A DNA stretch of 64,000 bases from Duganella lactea. GTDB lineage: Bacteria > Pseudomonadota > Gammaproteobacteria > Burkholderiales > Burkholderiaceae_D. The stretch spans positions 1 to 64,000 of the forward strand of contig NZ_WWCP01000006.1 of assembly GCF_009857505.1 (NCBI RefSeq), read 5' to 3'. Under the pieces are notes generated by a model that was not told the origin of the DNA, searched no databases, and was given only the letters and a program-made list of their open reading frames with translations. The stretch's first letter is position 1. Each line of letters begins with the position of its first letter. This document shows positions 44,391 to 53,889 of this stretch, in pieces. The position numbers and the translations under genes are program-made.

Positions 44391-45356
44391 TTATAAGTCC
44401 AGCGTCAGCATGGCGGTTTTGGAACGGGAACAGCAAGGGGTGAACTGGTCGTTGGCGGCCTGCTCGGCTTCCTCCAGATAAAGGTCACGATGATCGGGCA
44501 CGCCGTCCAGCACGCGCGTCAGGCAGGTGCCGCACACACCCTGCTCGCAGGACGCCGGAATGAACACGCCGGCGTCGTTCAGAACACGCAGCACGGTGCT
44601 GTCGGCCGGAATGGTGTACACCTTGCCGCTCGACGCCAGCTTGACCTCGAACGGCTGGTCGCCACCGGCGGCCGGCGCGACAGCTGCGCCGAAGTATTCC
44701 AGGTGTACCTGCTCCTGCGGCCAGTCGTGCGCCTTGGCGCATCCCTTGACGTAATCGATGAATCCCTGTGGCCCGCACAGGTAGATATGCGTGCCCCGGT
44801 CCAGCCCCGCCAGCAATGCGGGCAAGTCCAGCTTTTGCGCGGCGTCGCCGCTGTCGTAGTGGAAGTGCACCTGCGGCGCGAACGCCGACGCCGCGATGCG
44901 ATCGCGGAAGGCGGCGCGCTCCGGCGAACGCGCACAGTAATGCATCTCGAACGGCGCGCCCTGCGCCGACAAGGCCTCCGCCATCGCCAGCACCGGCGTG
45001 ACGCCGATGCCGCCGGCCAGCAGCAGGCTGCGCGACGCCTCGGCCAGCGGGAAGTGATTTTTCGGTGCGCTGATTTGCAGCGTGGCGCCGGTCTGCACCT
45101 GCTCGTGCATCGCCCGCGAGCCGCCGCGCGACGCCGGGTCGCGCAGCACGCCGATCAGATAGCGGTGACGTTCATGCGGCGGATTGCACAGCGAATACTG
45201 GCGCACCAGGCCATCGCCCACATGCACGTCGATATGCGCACCGGCGGTGAACGGCGGCAGCTCGGCGCCGTTCACGCTCACCAGCTCATAACTGCAAATG
45301 TCCTCCGCCTCATTGCACCGCTGCGCCACGCGCACCTGCAACAGGGCCGTGCTCAT
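44391..45356 (-). CDS. vanB: Vanillate O-demethylase reductase subunit
   Basis: 321 aa. It passes electrons from NAD(P)H to the Rieske oxygenase VanA. Domains in order: flavin-binding barrel (QYSLCNPP near 55-65), NAD-binding domain (LLLAGGIGVTPVLAM) and a C-terminal plant-type [2Fe-2S] domain with CEQGVCGTCLTRVLDG and a later Cys. This is the phthalate-dioxygenase-reductase order. The ATG at 45,356 overlaps the vanA stop (ATGA). Confidence 0.95.
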   Translation of the reverse strand: MSTALLQVRVAQRCNEAEDICSYELVSVNGAELPPFTAGAHIDVHVGDGLVRQYSLCNPPHERHRYLIGVLRDPASRGGSRAMHEQVQTGATLQISAPKNHFPLAEASRSLLLAGGIGVTPVLAMAEALSAQGAPFEMHYCARSPERAAFRDRIAASAFAPQVHFHYDSGDAAQKLDLPALLAGLDRGTHIYLCGPQGFIDYVKGCAKAHDWPQEQVHLEYFGAAVAPAAGGDQPFEVKLASSGKVYTIPADSTVLRVLNDAGVFIPASCEQGVCGTCLTRVLDGVPDHRDLYLEEAEQAANDQFTPCCSRSKTAMLTLDL

Positions 45357-46384
45357 GACGCGCTCTCTTTCGCCATCCACTGATCCAGCAGACGGCGCGA
45401 CTGCACGCCGCCGGCGTCGATGTTCAGCATCAGCAGCTTGCGTTCGGGGTGGCGCAAGATGTTGGCCTGCTGCTGCTCCAGCATTTCGCGGTCCTCGCCG
45501 AAGATCTTGCCCTGGCCTTCGCGGATGGTGTCGGTGAGCGCCTTGTCTTCCGGCTTGAAGTTGCGCGCCATGCCCCAGAAGTACCAGTGTGAGGTCGCCG
45601 TTTCCGGCGTGATGAAGTCAACCACGATGCTGGATGCCTTGAACTCCGGCGGCGCGTCGTAACCGCCCCTGCCGGCGTGCGCCACGCCCACTTCGATCAT
45701 CACATGGCTGGGCGGCGAGAAACGGCAGATCTGCCAGCGGTCGACCGGCACATCGTCCGCCAGGCCGTTACCGCGCAGCGCGGCGCGCCAGAACGGCGGT
45801 GCCATGATGTTTTCCATGAAGCGGCTGGTGATGACTTCCTCGCCCTCCACCCGCGTGTTGACCGGCGCCTCGTCGATTTCCTTCTGGCCGATGCTCGACG
45901 CGTGCACATAGGTCTCGTGCGTCAGGTCCATCAGGTTGTCGATCATCAGGCGGTACTCACAGTTAATGTGATACAGGCCGCCGCCGTAAGCCCATTCCGG
46001 ATTGTCGGCCCACTCCAGATGGTGAATCAGCGCCGGATCGGCCAGTTCCTGGTCGCCGGTCCAGACCCAGACGAAGCCATAGCGCTCAACCACCGGGAAG
46101 CTGCGAATGCACGGAAAGCCGCGCACGCGCTGGCCCGGCATGCTGATCACCTTGCCGTCGCAGCCCATCTCCAGCCCATGGTAGCCGCACACCAGCTGAC
46201 CGTCGCGCACAAAGCCCAGCGACAGCGGCGCGCCACGATGCGGACAGAAGTCCTCCACCGCCGCGACCTTGCCTTCGGGCCCGCGATAAAACACGATTTT
46301 TTCGCCGCAGATCTGGCGGCCCAGCGGCTTGCCGTCGATTTCGTCAGGGGTGCAGGCCACATACCAGGTATTTTTCGGGTACAT
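45353..46384 (-). CDS. vanA: Vanillate O-demethylase oxygenase subunit
   Basis: 343 aa. With VanB it removes the methyl group of vanillate as formaldehyde and yields protocatechuate. The Rieske centre is CPHRG at 47-51 and CGYHG at 66-70; the mononuclear iron site includes DNLMDLTHETYVH. The ATG at 46,384 has GGAG upstream. Operon vanA-vanB-binding protein, divergent from a MarR gene. Related O-demethylases act on other methoxy-benzoates, so the substrate is a best guess. Confidence 0.93.
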   Translation of the reverse strand: MYPKNTWYVACTPDEIDGKPLGRQICGEKIVFYRGPEGKVAAVEDFCPHRGAPLSLGFVRDGQLVCGYHGLEMGCDGKVISMPGQRVRGFPCIRSFPVVERYGFVWVWTGDQELADPALIHHLEWADNPEWAYGGGLYHINCEYRLMIDNLMDLTHETYVHASSIGQKEIDEAPVNTRVEGEEVITSRFMENIMAPPFWRAALRGNGLADDVPVDRWQICRFSPPSHVMIEVGVAHAGRGGYDAPPEFKASSIVVDFITPETATSHWYFWGMARNFKPEDKALTDTIREGQGKIFGEDREMLEQQQANILRHPERKLLMLNIDAGGVQSRRLLDQWMAKESAS

Positions 46385-46407
46385 CACGTCTCCTTATTCA
46401 TTTTTAT

Positions 46408-46423
46408 ATTCAGTGCACTGAAT
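46408..46423. promoter_or_regulatory. Perfect palindrome between vanA and the MarR gene
   Basis: ATTCAGTGCACTGAAT is a perfect 16-base dyad in the 101 bases between the divergent starts, the expected size and place for a MarR dimer operator. Confidence 0.65.
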
Positions 46424-46485
46424 GTTGTAAAGTATAGGCGCTAAAATCTGAAAGTAAACAAGCTTTTCATCTACCGGGTTACCCC

Positions 46486-46965
46486 ATGCCGCACACCGAA
46501 AGCCAACTGATCAACCTGTACGAACATCCCGGCCACTTGCTGCGCCGCGCACAACAAATTTCGGTATCGATCTTCTACGACGAAATGGGCGACGAGCTGA
46601 CGCCGGTGCAATACGCCATACTGCGCAACCTCGCCGGCCATCCCGGCATCGACCAGGTGTCGCTGTCGGCCGTCACCGGCATCGACACCTCGACCGGCGC
46701 CACGGTGTGCGCGCGGCTGGCGGAAAAAGGCCTGCTGACGCGCACCGTGATTCCCACCAACCGCCGCCAGCGCGCGCTGACCATCACACCGGCCGGCGAG
46801 CAGCTGCTGCAAGACCTGATTCCCGGCGCGCAGCGGCTGCGCCGGCGCCTGCTGGCGCCGCTCACCGGGCAGGAACAACTACAGTTCATGGAACTGCTGA
46901 CCAAGCTGGTACAGGAAAACAATGAACAAAGCCGCGCGCCGCTGGCGGCGCGCGAGAGTAGCTAA
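46486..46965 (+). CDS. MarR-family regulator of the van operon
   Basis: 159 aa with a winged helix at about 40-110 (LTPVQYAILRNLAGHPGIDQVSLSAVTGIDTSTGATVCARLAEKGLLTR, wing NRRQRALTITPAG). Members of this subgroup respond to aromatic acids. It is divergent from vanAB and has a perfect palindrome in its promoter region, so it is the likely vanillate-responsive repressor, although VanR of other bacteria is often GntR-type. Confidence 0.9.
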   Translation: MPHTESQLINLYEHPGHLLRRAQQISVSIFYDEMGDELTPVQYAILRNLAGHPGIDQVSLSAVTGIDTSTGATVCARLAEKGLLTRTVIPTNRRQRALTITPAGEQLLQDLIPGAQRLRRRLLAPLTGQEQLQFMELLTKLVQENNEQSRAPLAARESS

Positions 46966-46991
46966 GTCATTCCGGCGCAGGCCGGAACGAC
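46964..46991. repeat. REP-like palindrome between convergent genes
   Basis: GTCATTCCGGC-GCAG-GCCGGAACGAC forms a tight hairpin (stem TTCCGGC/GCCGGAA). It sits between the ends of the marR and livF genes and has the look of the short dispersed intergenic palindromes common in proteobacteria; it may also end transcription from both sides. Confidence 0.5.
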
Positions 46992-46996
46992 ATCTG

Positions 46997-47698
46997 TCAG
47001 GCCACCGCCACCAGCTTATCCAGCTTGTCGCCATCGGCCAGCAGGCTGGCGCTGTCGGAGTCGTGCACGATGCGGCCGCGATCCAGCACAATCGCCCGCT
47101 GCGTCAGCGACAACGCCAGCCGCGCATGCTGCTCGACCACGATCACCGACATGCCCTCCTCCTGCACCAGCTTGCGGATCACGCGCACCAACTCCTGCAC
47201 GATGATCGGCGCCAGGCCCTCCATCGGCTCATCGAGCAGCAGGATGCGCGGATTGGTCATCAGCGCGCGCGCGATGGCCACCATCTGCTGTTCACCGCCG
47301 GACAGCTGGTTGCCCATATTGTTGCGCCGCTCGAACAGCCGCGGGAACAACTGGTAGACCTGCTGCAGATTCCAGCGGCCCGGCCGCGCCACCACCGTCA
47401 GGTGCTCCTCCACCGTCAGAGATGGGAACATATGCCGCTCCTGCGGCACCCATCCCAGACCGGCGCGCGCGCGCTTGTGCGTCGGCATGCGCGCGATGTC
47501 ATCGCCGCTCCAGCGGATGCCGCCACCATGCAGCCGGGTCAGGCCCATCAGCGTCACCAGCAGGCTGGTTTTGCCGACGCCATTACGGCCCAGCAGCGCC
47601 AGGCTGTCGCCCTCATTCAACGTGAACGACACGTCCTCCAGCACGATCGATTCGCCGTAACCGGCGGTGACCTTGTCCAGCACCAGCAATTCAGCCAT
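46997..47698 (-). CDS. Liv-type ABC transporter ATPase (LivF-like)
   Basis: 233 aa. Walker A GRNGVGKTS near residue 37, signature LSGGEQQMVAIARAL and Walker B ILLLDEPMEGLAP are complete. It is the last gene of the run pcaI-pcaJ-pcaF-livH-livM-livG-livF and overlaps livG by 8 bases. The location in a protocatechuate operon means it most likely energises uptake of aromatic acids, not amino acids. Confidence 0.95.
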   Translation of the reverse strand: MAELLVLDKVTAGYGESIVLEDVSFTLNEGDSLALLGRNGVGKTSLLVTLMGLTRLHGGGIRWSGDDIARMPTHKRARAGLGWVPQERHMFPSLTVEEHLTVVARPGRWNLQQVYQLFPRLFERRNNMGNQLSGGEQQMVAIARALMTNPRILLLDEPMEGLAPIIVQELVRVIRKLVQEEGMSVIVVEQHARLALSLTQRAIVLDRGRIVHDSDSASLLADGDKLDKLVAVA

Positions 47699-48449
47699 GT
47701 TCCGCCTCCCCCAGATACACTTCGCGGACGCGCGGGTCGGCGGCGATTTCCGCCGGCGTGCCCTCGGTCAGCACTTTGCCGCCCACCATGACCGTGATGC
47801 GGTCGGCGAAGCGGAACACCAGTCCCATATCGTGCTCGATGAACAGCACCGTCACGTCGCGCGGCAGCTGCGCCAGCACCTCGAACAACTCCTTGCTCTC
47901 GGCCTGCGGAATGCCGGCCGCCGGTTCGTCCAGCAGCAGAATGCGCGGCCGGGTCGCCAGCGCCAGCGCGATTTCCACCAGCCGCTGTTTGCCGTAAGCC
48001 ATGCTGCGGGTGATGCTGTTGGCCTGGTCGGTCAGCTTGAGCGTGGCCAGCAGCGCCATCGCCTCCTCGATCACCTCGGCGTGCTTGGCCACGGTTTTGT
48101 ACCACACCGACTGCAGGCCGCGCCGTTCGCAAATCGCCAGCGCCACCGATTCCAGCACCGTCATGCCGGCGAACAGGGTGTTGAGCTGGAAGGTACGTGT
48201 CATGCCGCGCTGCACGCGGCGGTGCTGCGGCAGGCCGGTGATGTCCTCGCCGCCCAGATAGACCTTGCCGCTGCTCGGCATGAAGCCGCCCGTCAGCAGG
48301 TTGATGAAGGTGGTCTTGCCGGCGCCATTGGGGCCGATCAGCGCGTGGCGCGCGCCCGGTTCAAACGTCAGACTGACATCGCTGTTGGCGACGAACTGCC
48401 CCCAGCGCTTGGTCAGGCCTTCGGTACGCAGGGTGATGTCCTGATTCAT
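47691..48449 (-). CDS. Liv-type ABC transporter ATPase (LivG-like)
   Basis: 252 aa. Walker A GPNGAGKTTFINLLTG, Walker B ILLLDEPAAG and the D-loop are present; the signature is less typical (SMAYGKQRLVEIALAL), as usual for LivG. Pairs with the LivF-like protein. The start overlaps the livM stop by four bases. Confidence 0.95.
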   Translation of the reverse strand: MNQDITLRTEGLTKRWGQFVANSDVSLTFEPGARHALIGPNGAGKTTFINLLTGGFMPSSGKVYLGGEDITGLPQHRRVQRGMTRTFQLNTLFAGMTVLESVALAICERRGLQSVWYKTVAKHAEVIEEAMALLATLKLTDQANSITRSMAYGKQRLVEIALALATRPRILLLDEPAAGIPQAESKELFEVLAQLPRDVTVLFIEHDMGLVFRFADRITVMVGGKVLTEGTPAEIAADPRVREVYLGEAEHG

Positions 48450-49462
48450 GGCTGCTCCTTGCGTTGAAAACGACGCGCTAGTTTTTCCAGCCCGCCCAGA
48501 ATGCCGCCGCGCGCGAACAGCACGATCAGCACCAGCAGCAGCCCGATATAGAACTGCCAGTACGCCGGATTGAGGCCGGCGATGTAGTCCTGCGCCACCA
48601 TGAACACGGCGGCGCCGATCAGCGCGCCGTACAGGCGCCCGGTGCCACCCAGCACCAGCATGATCAGCAGCTCGGCCGAACGCGGGAAGCCCAGCGCATC
48701 GAGACCGACGAACTGCGTGGTCTGCGCCAGCAGGCCACCCGCCAGGCCGGCGATGGTCGCCGCCAGCGTGAACACCGCCACCAGCCGGCGATTGATATTG
48801 ACGCCCAGCGCCGGCATGCGGCGCCCGCCCTCGCGGATACCGATCAGGCTTAAACCGAAAGGCGACTTGACCAGGCGGCGCAACAGCAGGAACACGATAA
48901 ACAGCACGGCGAAGCTGTAGCAGAAGGCGACCTTGCCCTGCAGGTCGAACTCGAACACGCCGAACAGCTTACCGACCATCATGCCCGACAGGCCATCCAC
49001 GCCGCCGGTCAGGAACGAGGCCTTGTTGGCCGCTTCATACAGCATCAGGCAAATGCCCATCGTGACCATCAGCCGGGTCAGATCCTGGCCGCGCACCACC
49101 AGGAAAGAGGTCAACAGGCCAAACAGGCCGGCCACCACGGCGCCCACCAGCAGGCCGCTGATCGGCTCACCCCAGCCATGCACCGACAGCAGGCCGGCGG
49201 TGTACGCGCCCAGTCCGAAGAAGGCGGCGTGCCCCAGCGAGACGATGCCGGCGTAGCCCAGGATCAGGTCCAGCGACAGCGCGAACAGGCCGATGATCAT
49301 GATCTGGCTGATCAGCACCAGATAGCCGGGGAAGGCGAAGTAGGCCGCCACCGGCAGCAGCCAGAAGACGATTTCCAGCGCCGACCAGCGGTCGTTCGGC
49401 AGACGCGGCGTGATACTGGCCGTTGCCAAGGGTTTGATTTCCACTTCAGTAAATGCAGTCAT
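48446..49462 (-). CDS. Liv-type ABC transporter permease (LivM-like)
   Basis: 338 aa, inner-membrane permease with about nine hydrophobic segments. The conserved cytoplasmic loop for ATPase contact is SLIGIREGGRRMPALGVNINRR, typical of LivM (IRExxxxAxxxGI). Overlaps livH by four bases (ATGA-type). Confidence 0.94.
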   Translation of the reverse strand: MTAFTEVEIKPLATASITPRLPNDRWSALEIVFWLLPVAAYFAFPGYLVLISQIMIIGLFALSLDLILGYAGIVSLGHAAFFGLGAYTAGLLSVHGWGEPISGLLVGAVVAGLFGLLTSFLVVRGQDLTRLMVTMGICLMLYEAANKASFLTGGVDGLSGMMVGKLFGVFEFDLQGKVAFCYSFAVLFIVFLLLRRLVKSPFGLSLIGIREGGRRMPALGVNINRRLVAVFTLAATIAGLAGGLLAQTTQFVGLDALGFPRSAELLIMLVLGGTGRLYGALIGAAVFMVAQDYIAGLNPAYWQFYIGLLLVLIVLFARGGILGGLEKLARRFQRKEQP

Positions 49463-50325
49463 GCGCGCCTCCGCATCAGGCCAGCCGGGAACAGGATCAG
49501 CAGCACCACCATCATCGCGTAGATGACGAAGGCGCCGATTTCAGGGACATAGTATTTGCCCGCCACGTCGAACACGCCAAGCAGCAAGGCCGCCACCAGC
49601 GGTCCCTTGATGGTGCCGGCGCCACCGACGGCCACCACCAGCAGGAAGTAGACCATGTACTTGACCGGGAAGGTCGGGTCCAGCCCCAGCACGTCGATGC
49701 CGAGCGCGCCGCCCAAGCCGGCCAGGCCGGAGCCGAGCGCGAAGGTCAGACTGAACACCAGGTTGACATTGATGCCCAGGCCGCGTGAGGCGGTCTGGTT
49801 GTCCACCGCCGCGCGGATCTGCGCGCCGAAGCGGGTACGCTCGATGACCAGGCCCAGCGCCACCGTCACCAGCACCACCACCGCGATCAGAAACACCCGA
49901 TAGGCGCCGACATCAAGGCCGAACAGCGAGACCTGGCCGCGCAGCCAGTCCGGCAGCGTGACCGGCTGCTGCGACGGGCCGAAGAAGTAGGTCGCGCCGG
50001 CCACCGCCATGAAGGTCAGGCCGATCGAGAACAGCACCTGGTCCAGATGGCTGGCCTGATACAGGCGGCGGTACAGCAGCCGCTCCAGCACCAGCCCCAC
50101 CACCGCCGCGGCCACAAAGGCCAGCGGCAGCGACGCCAAGAATGGCACGCCCAGGCGCGCCAGCAGCAGCGCGCTGACATACCCGCCCAGCATGGCGAAG
50201 GCGCCGTGCGCGAGATTGATAAAGTTCATCATGCCCATCGTAACCGACAGGCCGACACTGATCAGGAATAGCAGGCTGCCATAGGCGACACCGTCAAACA
50301 GCACGCCGGCGAAATTGGCTAGCAT
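49459..50325 (-). CDS. Liv-type ABC transporter permease (LivH-like)
   Basis: 288 aa, inner-membrane permease. The beginning ANFAGVLFDGVAYGSLLFLISVGLSVTMGMMNFINLAHGAFAMLG is the usual LivH start, and RAAVDNQTASRGLGINVNL is the ATPase-contact loop. Begins 68 bases after pcaF on the same strand, presumably in one transcript from pcaI. Confidence 0.95.
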   Translation of the reverse strand: MLANFAGVLFDGVAYGSLLFLISVGLSVTMGMMNFINLAHGAFAMLGGYVSALLLARLGVPFLASLPLAFVAAAVVGLVLERLLYRRLYQASHLDQVLFSIGLTFMAVAGATYFFGPSQQPVTLPDWLRGQVSLFGLDVGAYRVFLIAVVVLVTVALGLVIERTRFGAQIRAAVDNQTASRGLGINVNLVFSLTFALGSGLAGLGGALGIDVLGLDPTFPVKYMVYFLLVVAVGGAGTIKGPLVAALLLGVFDVAGKYYVPEIGAFVIYAMMVVLLILFPAGLMRRRA

Positions 50326-50393
50326 GGCTGCCTCCTGTTTTTATTTTGCTTTGTCATTGTTTGTCTCCTCTACTGCTCGTTGTCAGCGGTCGC

Positions 50394-51596
50394 TTATACG
50401 CGTTCGATGATCATGGCGATGCCCTGCCCGACGCCGATGCACATGGTGCACAGCGCATACCGTCCACCGCTGCGCTGCAACTGGTAAGCGGCGGTGGTCA
50501 CCAGCCGCGCGCCGCTCATGCCCAATGGATGGCCCAACGCGATCGCCCCGCCGTTGGGATTGACGCGCGGATCGTTGTCCGGCAAGCCCAATTGGCGCAA
50601 CACCGCCAGGCCTTGCGCGGCGAAGGCTTCGTTCAACTCGATCAGGTCCATCTGTTCCAGCGTCAGGCCGGTCTGGCGCAGCAGCTTTTGCACCGCAGGC
50701 ACCGGGCCGATGCCCATCACGCGCGGCGCCACACCGGCCGTCGCCATGCCGACGATGCGCGCCAGCGGCTTCAGGCCGTGACGCTGGATCGCCTCATGGC
50801 TGGCGATCAGCAAGGCACAGGCGCCGTCGTTGATGCCGGAGGCGTTGCCGGCGGTGACCGTGCCATCGGCGCGCACCACGCCTTTCAGTTTGGCCAGCGC
50901 CTCCAGCGTGGTCGCGCGTGGATGCTCGTCGTGCTTGAACACCAGCGGCTCGCCCTTTTTCTGCGGCAGCGTCACCGGCACGATCTCGCGCTCAAAAACG
51001 CCTTCGTCGATGGCAATGGCGGCCCTGCGCTGGCTCTCCAGCGCAAACGCATCCTGGTCGGCGCGGCTGACGCCAAAGTCCTGGGCGACGTTTTCCGCCG
51101 TCTCCGGCATGGTGTCGACGCCGTAGGCCGCCTTCAGCGCCTGGTTGATGAAGCGCCAGCCCATGGTGGTGTCCTGCAGCGCGGCGTTGCGCGCGAAGGC
51201 CGCGTCGGGCTTGCCCATGACGAACGGCGCGCGCGTCATCGACTCGACGCCGCCGGCGATCATCAGGCAGGCGTCGCCGGCCTGAATCGCGCGCGCCGCC
51301 GTGCCGATGGCGTCCATGCCGGAGCCGCACAGGCGGTTGACGGTGGAACCGGGCACCGCTTGCGGCAGGCCGGCCAGCAGCAGCGACATGCGCGCCACAT
51401 TGCGGTTATCCTCGCCGGCCTGGTTGGCGCAGCCGTAGATGACGTCGTCCACCTCGGCCCATTGCACGCCCGGATTGCGCTCGATCAGCGCGCGCAGCGG
51501 AATCGCCCCCAGGTCGTCGGCGCGCACGTCCTTCAATGCGCCGCCGTAGCGGCCGATCGGGGTGCGCACCGCGTCGCAGATATATGCCTCATTCAT
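50394..51596 (-). CDS. pcaF: 3-oxoadipyl-CoA thiolase
   Basis: 400 aa, usual thiolase length. It splits 3-oxoadipyl-CoA to succinyl-CoA and acetyl-CoA, the last pathway step. The acyl-accepting Cys 90 is in [13 protein letters not shown], His in [16 protein letters not shown] and the second Cys in [12 protein letters not shown]. The N-terminus ([28 protein letters not shown]) is typical of PcaF/PaaJ. Three bases after pcaJ. Confidence 0.95.
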   Translation of the reverse strand: MNEAYICDAVRTPIGRYGGALKDVRADDLGAIPLRALIERNPGVQWAEVDDVIYGCANQAGEDNRNVARMSLLLAGLPQAVPGSTVNRLCGSGMDAIGTAARAIQAGDACLMIAGGVESMTRAPFVMGKPDAAFARNAALQDTTMGWRFINQALKAAYGVDTMPETAENVAQDFGVSRADQDAFALESQRRAAIAIDEGVFEREIVPVTLPQKKGEPLVFKHDEHPRATTLEALAKLKGVVRADGTVTAGNASGINDGACALLIASHEAIQRHGLKPLARIVGMATAGVAPRVMGIGPVPAVQKLLRQTGLTLEQMDLIELNEAFAAQGLAVLRQLGLPDNDPRVNPNGGAIALGHPLGMSGARLVTTAAYQLQRSGGRYALCTMCIGVGQGIAMIIERV

Positions 51597-51599
51597 ACC

Positions 51600-52250
51600 T
51601 TACTCTCCTTTAGCCGGCGGCAGCAATGGCGCGCCGGTGACTGCCTGCAGTTCTTCAAAGCTCAGCCCCGGCGCCATCTCGCGCACCGACAGGCCGGCCG
51701 GCGTCACGTCCAGCACGGCCAGGTCGGTGTAGATGCGGTTGACGCACGCCACGCCGGTCAGCGGATAGGTGCACTGGCCGACGATCTTGCTGTCGCCGTT
51801 CTTGGTCTGGTGTTCCATCATGACGAATACCTGCTTGGCGCCGATCGCCAGGTCCATGGCGCCGCCAACCGCCGGAATCGCATCCGGCGCGCCGGTGTGC
51901 CAGTTGGCCAGGTCACCGTTGGCGGCCACCTGGAAGGCGCCCAGCACGCAGACATCCAGATGGCCGCCGCGCATCATGGCGAACGAGTCGCCGTGGTGGA
52001 AATAGGCGCCGCCGGTCAGCAGCGTCACCGGCTGCTTGCCGGCGTTGATCAGGTCTTCGTCCTCGTCGCCAGGCGCTGGCGCCGGGCCCATGCCCAGCAG
52101 ACCGTTCTCGCTGTGCAGGAACACTTCGCGCTCGGCCGGCAGATGGTCGGCCACCTTGGTCGGCAGGCCGATGCCGAGGTTGACGTAAGCGCCTTCCGGA
52201 ATGTCGCTGGCCACGCGGGCGGCCATCTGGTCGCGGGTGAATTTGTTCAT
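51600..52250 (-). CDS. pcaJ: 3-oxoadipate CoA-transferase subunit B
   Basis: 216 aa. Transfers CoA from succinyl-CoA to 3-oxoadipate together with PcaI. The catalytic Glu is in FLHSENGLLGMGPAP; GIGLPTKVADHLP and the C-terminal LSFEELQAVTGAPL are conserved. The start overlaps the pcaI stop. Confidence 0.95.
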   Translation of the reverse strand: MNKFTRDQMAARVASDIPEGAYVNLGIGLPTKVADHLPAEREVFLHSENGLLGMGPAPAPGDEDEDLINAGKQPVTLLTGGAYFHHGDSFAMMRGGHLDVCVLGAFQVAANGDLANWHTGAPDAIPAVGGAMDLAIGAKQVFVMMEHQTKNGDSKIVGQCTYPLTGVACVNRIYTDLAVLDVTPAGLSVREMAPGLSFEELQAVTGAPLLPPAKGE

Positions 52251-52915
52251 CGTGCGTCCTCCTGTACCACGCGCTGGACAAAGATGCCGGGCGTGACGAT
52301 CACCTCCGGATCGAGTTCGCCCAGCCCCACCACCTGCTGCACCTGGGCGATGGTGGTCTTGGCCGCCATCGCCATGATGGGGCCGAAATTGCGCGCCGTT
52401 TTACGATACACCAGGTTGCCCCAGCGGTCGCCGCGCAGCGCCTTGATCAGCGCGAAGTCGGCATGAATCGGCGCCTCCAGCACGTAGTGCCGGCCATTGA
52501 TCAGGCGCGTCTCCTTGCCCTCGGCCAGCAGGGTGCCGTAGCCGGTGGGCGTGAAAAAGCCGCCGATGCCGGCGCCGGCGGCGCGGATGCGCTCGGCCAG
52601 GTTGCCCTGCGGCGTCAGTTCCAGTTCGATTTCGCCGGCACGGTATAGCGCGTCGAAGTGATGGGAGTCGGTCTGGCGCGGGAACGAGCAGATGATCTTG
52701 CGCACCCGCTTGGCCTTCAGCAGCGCCGCCAGCCCGGTGTCGCCGTTGCCGGCATTGTTGTTGACGATGGTGAGCTCGCGCGCGCCCTGCGCGATCAGCG
52801 CGTCGATCAGCGCCGACGGCATGCCGGCGTTGCCGAAGCCGCCGATCATGACCGTCGCACCGTCGGCGATGTCCGCCACGGCCCGCTCCAGTGATGCAAA
52901 AGTTTTATCAATCAT
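52247..52915 (-). CDS. pcaI: 3-oxoadipate CoA-transferase subunit A
   Basis: 222 aa. Class I CoA-transferase alpha subunit with the oxyanion/CoA motif MIGGFGNAGMPSALIDAL and GAGIGGFFTPTGYGT. First gene of the pcaIJF-livHMGF operon; its promoter region contains a wide inverted repeat (52,936-52,971) shared with the divergent IclR gene. Confidence 0.95.
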   Translation of the reverse strand: MIDKTFASLERAVADIADGATVMIGGFGNAGMPSALIDALIAQGARELTIVNNNAGNGDTGLAALLKAKRVRKIICSFPRQTDSHHFDALYRAGEIELELTPQGNLAERIRAAGAGIGGFFTPTGYGTLLAEGKETRLINGRHYVLEAPIHADFALIKALRGDRWGNLVYRKTARNFGPIMAMAAKTTIAQVQQVVGLGELDPEVIVTPGIFVQRVVQEDAR

Positions 52916-52935
52916 ATGCCTGCCCTGAAATTAGT

Positions 52936-52971
52936 TGTGCGATAATCGAACTAATGATTGATTATCGCACA
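52936..52971. promoter_or_regulatory. IclR-type operator between pcaI and the IclR gene
   Basis: TGTGCGATAATC (52,936-52,947) and GATTATCGCACA (52,960-52,971) are perfect 12-base inverted arms spanning 36 bases. The same half-site and the same 36-base span occur in front of the porin gene. Confidence 0.75.
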
Positions 52972-53049
52972 CCCAGTGTACCAACGCCGAAGCGCGATGG
53001 TCAACAAAAAAACACCTATCGAAGCGAGTCCCTGGATTAAAATCACGCC

Positions 53050-53889
53050 ATGCCGAAGACACCTCCCTCTCCCACCAAGGCCGCCCCCGCGACGGCAGAG
53101 CAAGAACCGACGATCTCCGAGCAGATCGACGCGCTGACCGATCCCAGTTTCATGACCTCGCTGGCGCGCGGGCTGGCGGTGGTGCGCGCCTTCAGCGATT
53201 CGCGCAAGCCGCAGACCATCGCCAACATCAGCCAGAAGACCGGCATTCCGCGCGCCGCCGTGCGCCGCTGCCTGCACACGCTGCGCGAGCTGGGTTACGT
53301 CGACGCCGAGCTGAACAATTTCTCGCTGCGCCCCAAGGTGCTGACGCTGGGCTATTCCTACCTGTCGTCGACGCCGCTGACGGTGTCGGCCCAGCCCTAC
53401 CTCAACAACATCAGCCGCACGCTCAACGAATCGAGCTCGCTGGCGGTGCTGGACGACGGCGAGGTGCTGTACGTGGCGCGTGCCGCCACCTCGCGCGTGA
53501 TGTCGGTGGCGCTCAACACCGGTAGCCGGCTGCCGGCCTACTGCACCTCGCTGGGCCGCGTGATGCTGGCGCACCTGCCGCCGGAACAATTGGACCAGTA
53601 TCTGGAAAGCGCCCGGCTGCGGCCGATGACGGAACACACGGTGGTGCAGCCCAAACGCCTGCGCGACGTGCTGGCCGGCGTGCGCCAGGCCGGCTACGCC
53701 ATCAACGACCAGGAACTGGAGCTGGGCCTGCGCTCGATCGCGGTGCCGGTGCGCGGCGCCTCGGGCATCGTGCTGGCGGCGCTCAACGTCGGCGCGCAAG
53801 CGTCGCGCGTCAGCGTCGAACAACTGGAGAAAGAGTTCCTGCCGGTGCTGCTGCGCGGCGCCCAGGAACTCTCGATTCTGCTGCCTTAG
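53050..53889 (+). CDS. pcaR: IclR-family regulator PcaR-like
   Basis: 279 aa. A polar N-terminal extension of about 30 residues leads to the winged helix (SLARGLAVVRAFSDSRKPQTIANISQKTGIPRAAVRRCLHTLRELGYV), then the effector domain (LPAYCTSLGRVMLAHLPPEQLDQYL, GYAINDQELELGLRSIAVPV). The sequence is close to PcaR, the beta-ketoadipate-responsive activator of pcaIJ and transport genes. It is divergent from pcaI and its stop overlaps the stop of the convergent porin gene. Confidence 0.92.
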   Translation: MPKTPPSPTKAAPATAEQEPTISEQIDALTDPSFMTSLARGLAVVRAFSDSRKPQTIANISQKTGIPRAAVRRCLHTLRELGYVDAELNNFSLRPKVLTLGYSYLSSTPLTVSAQPYLNNISRTLNESSSLAVLDDGEVLYVARAATSRVMSVALNTGSRLPAYCTSLGRVMLAHLPPEQLDQYLESARLRPMTEHTVVQPKRLRDVLAGVRQAGYAINDQELELGLRSIAVPVRGASGIVLAALNVGAQASRVSVEQLEKEFLPVLLRGAQELSILLP

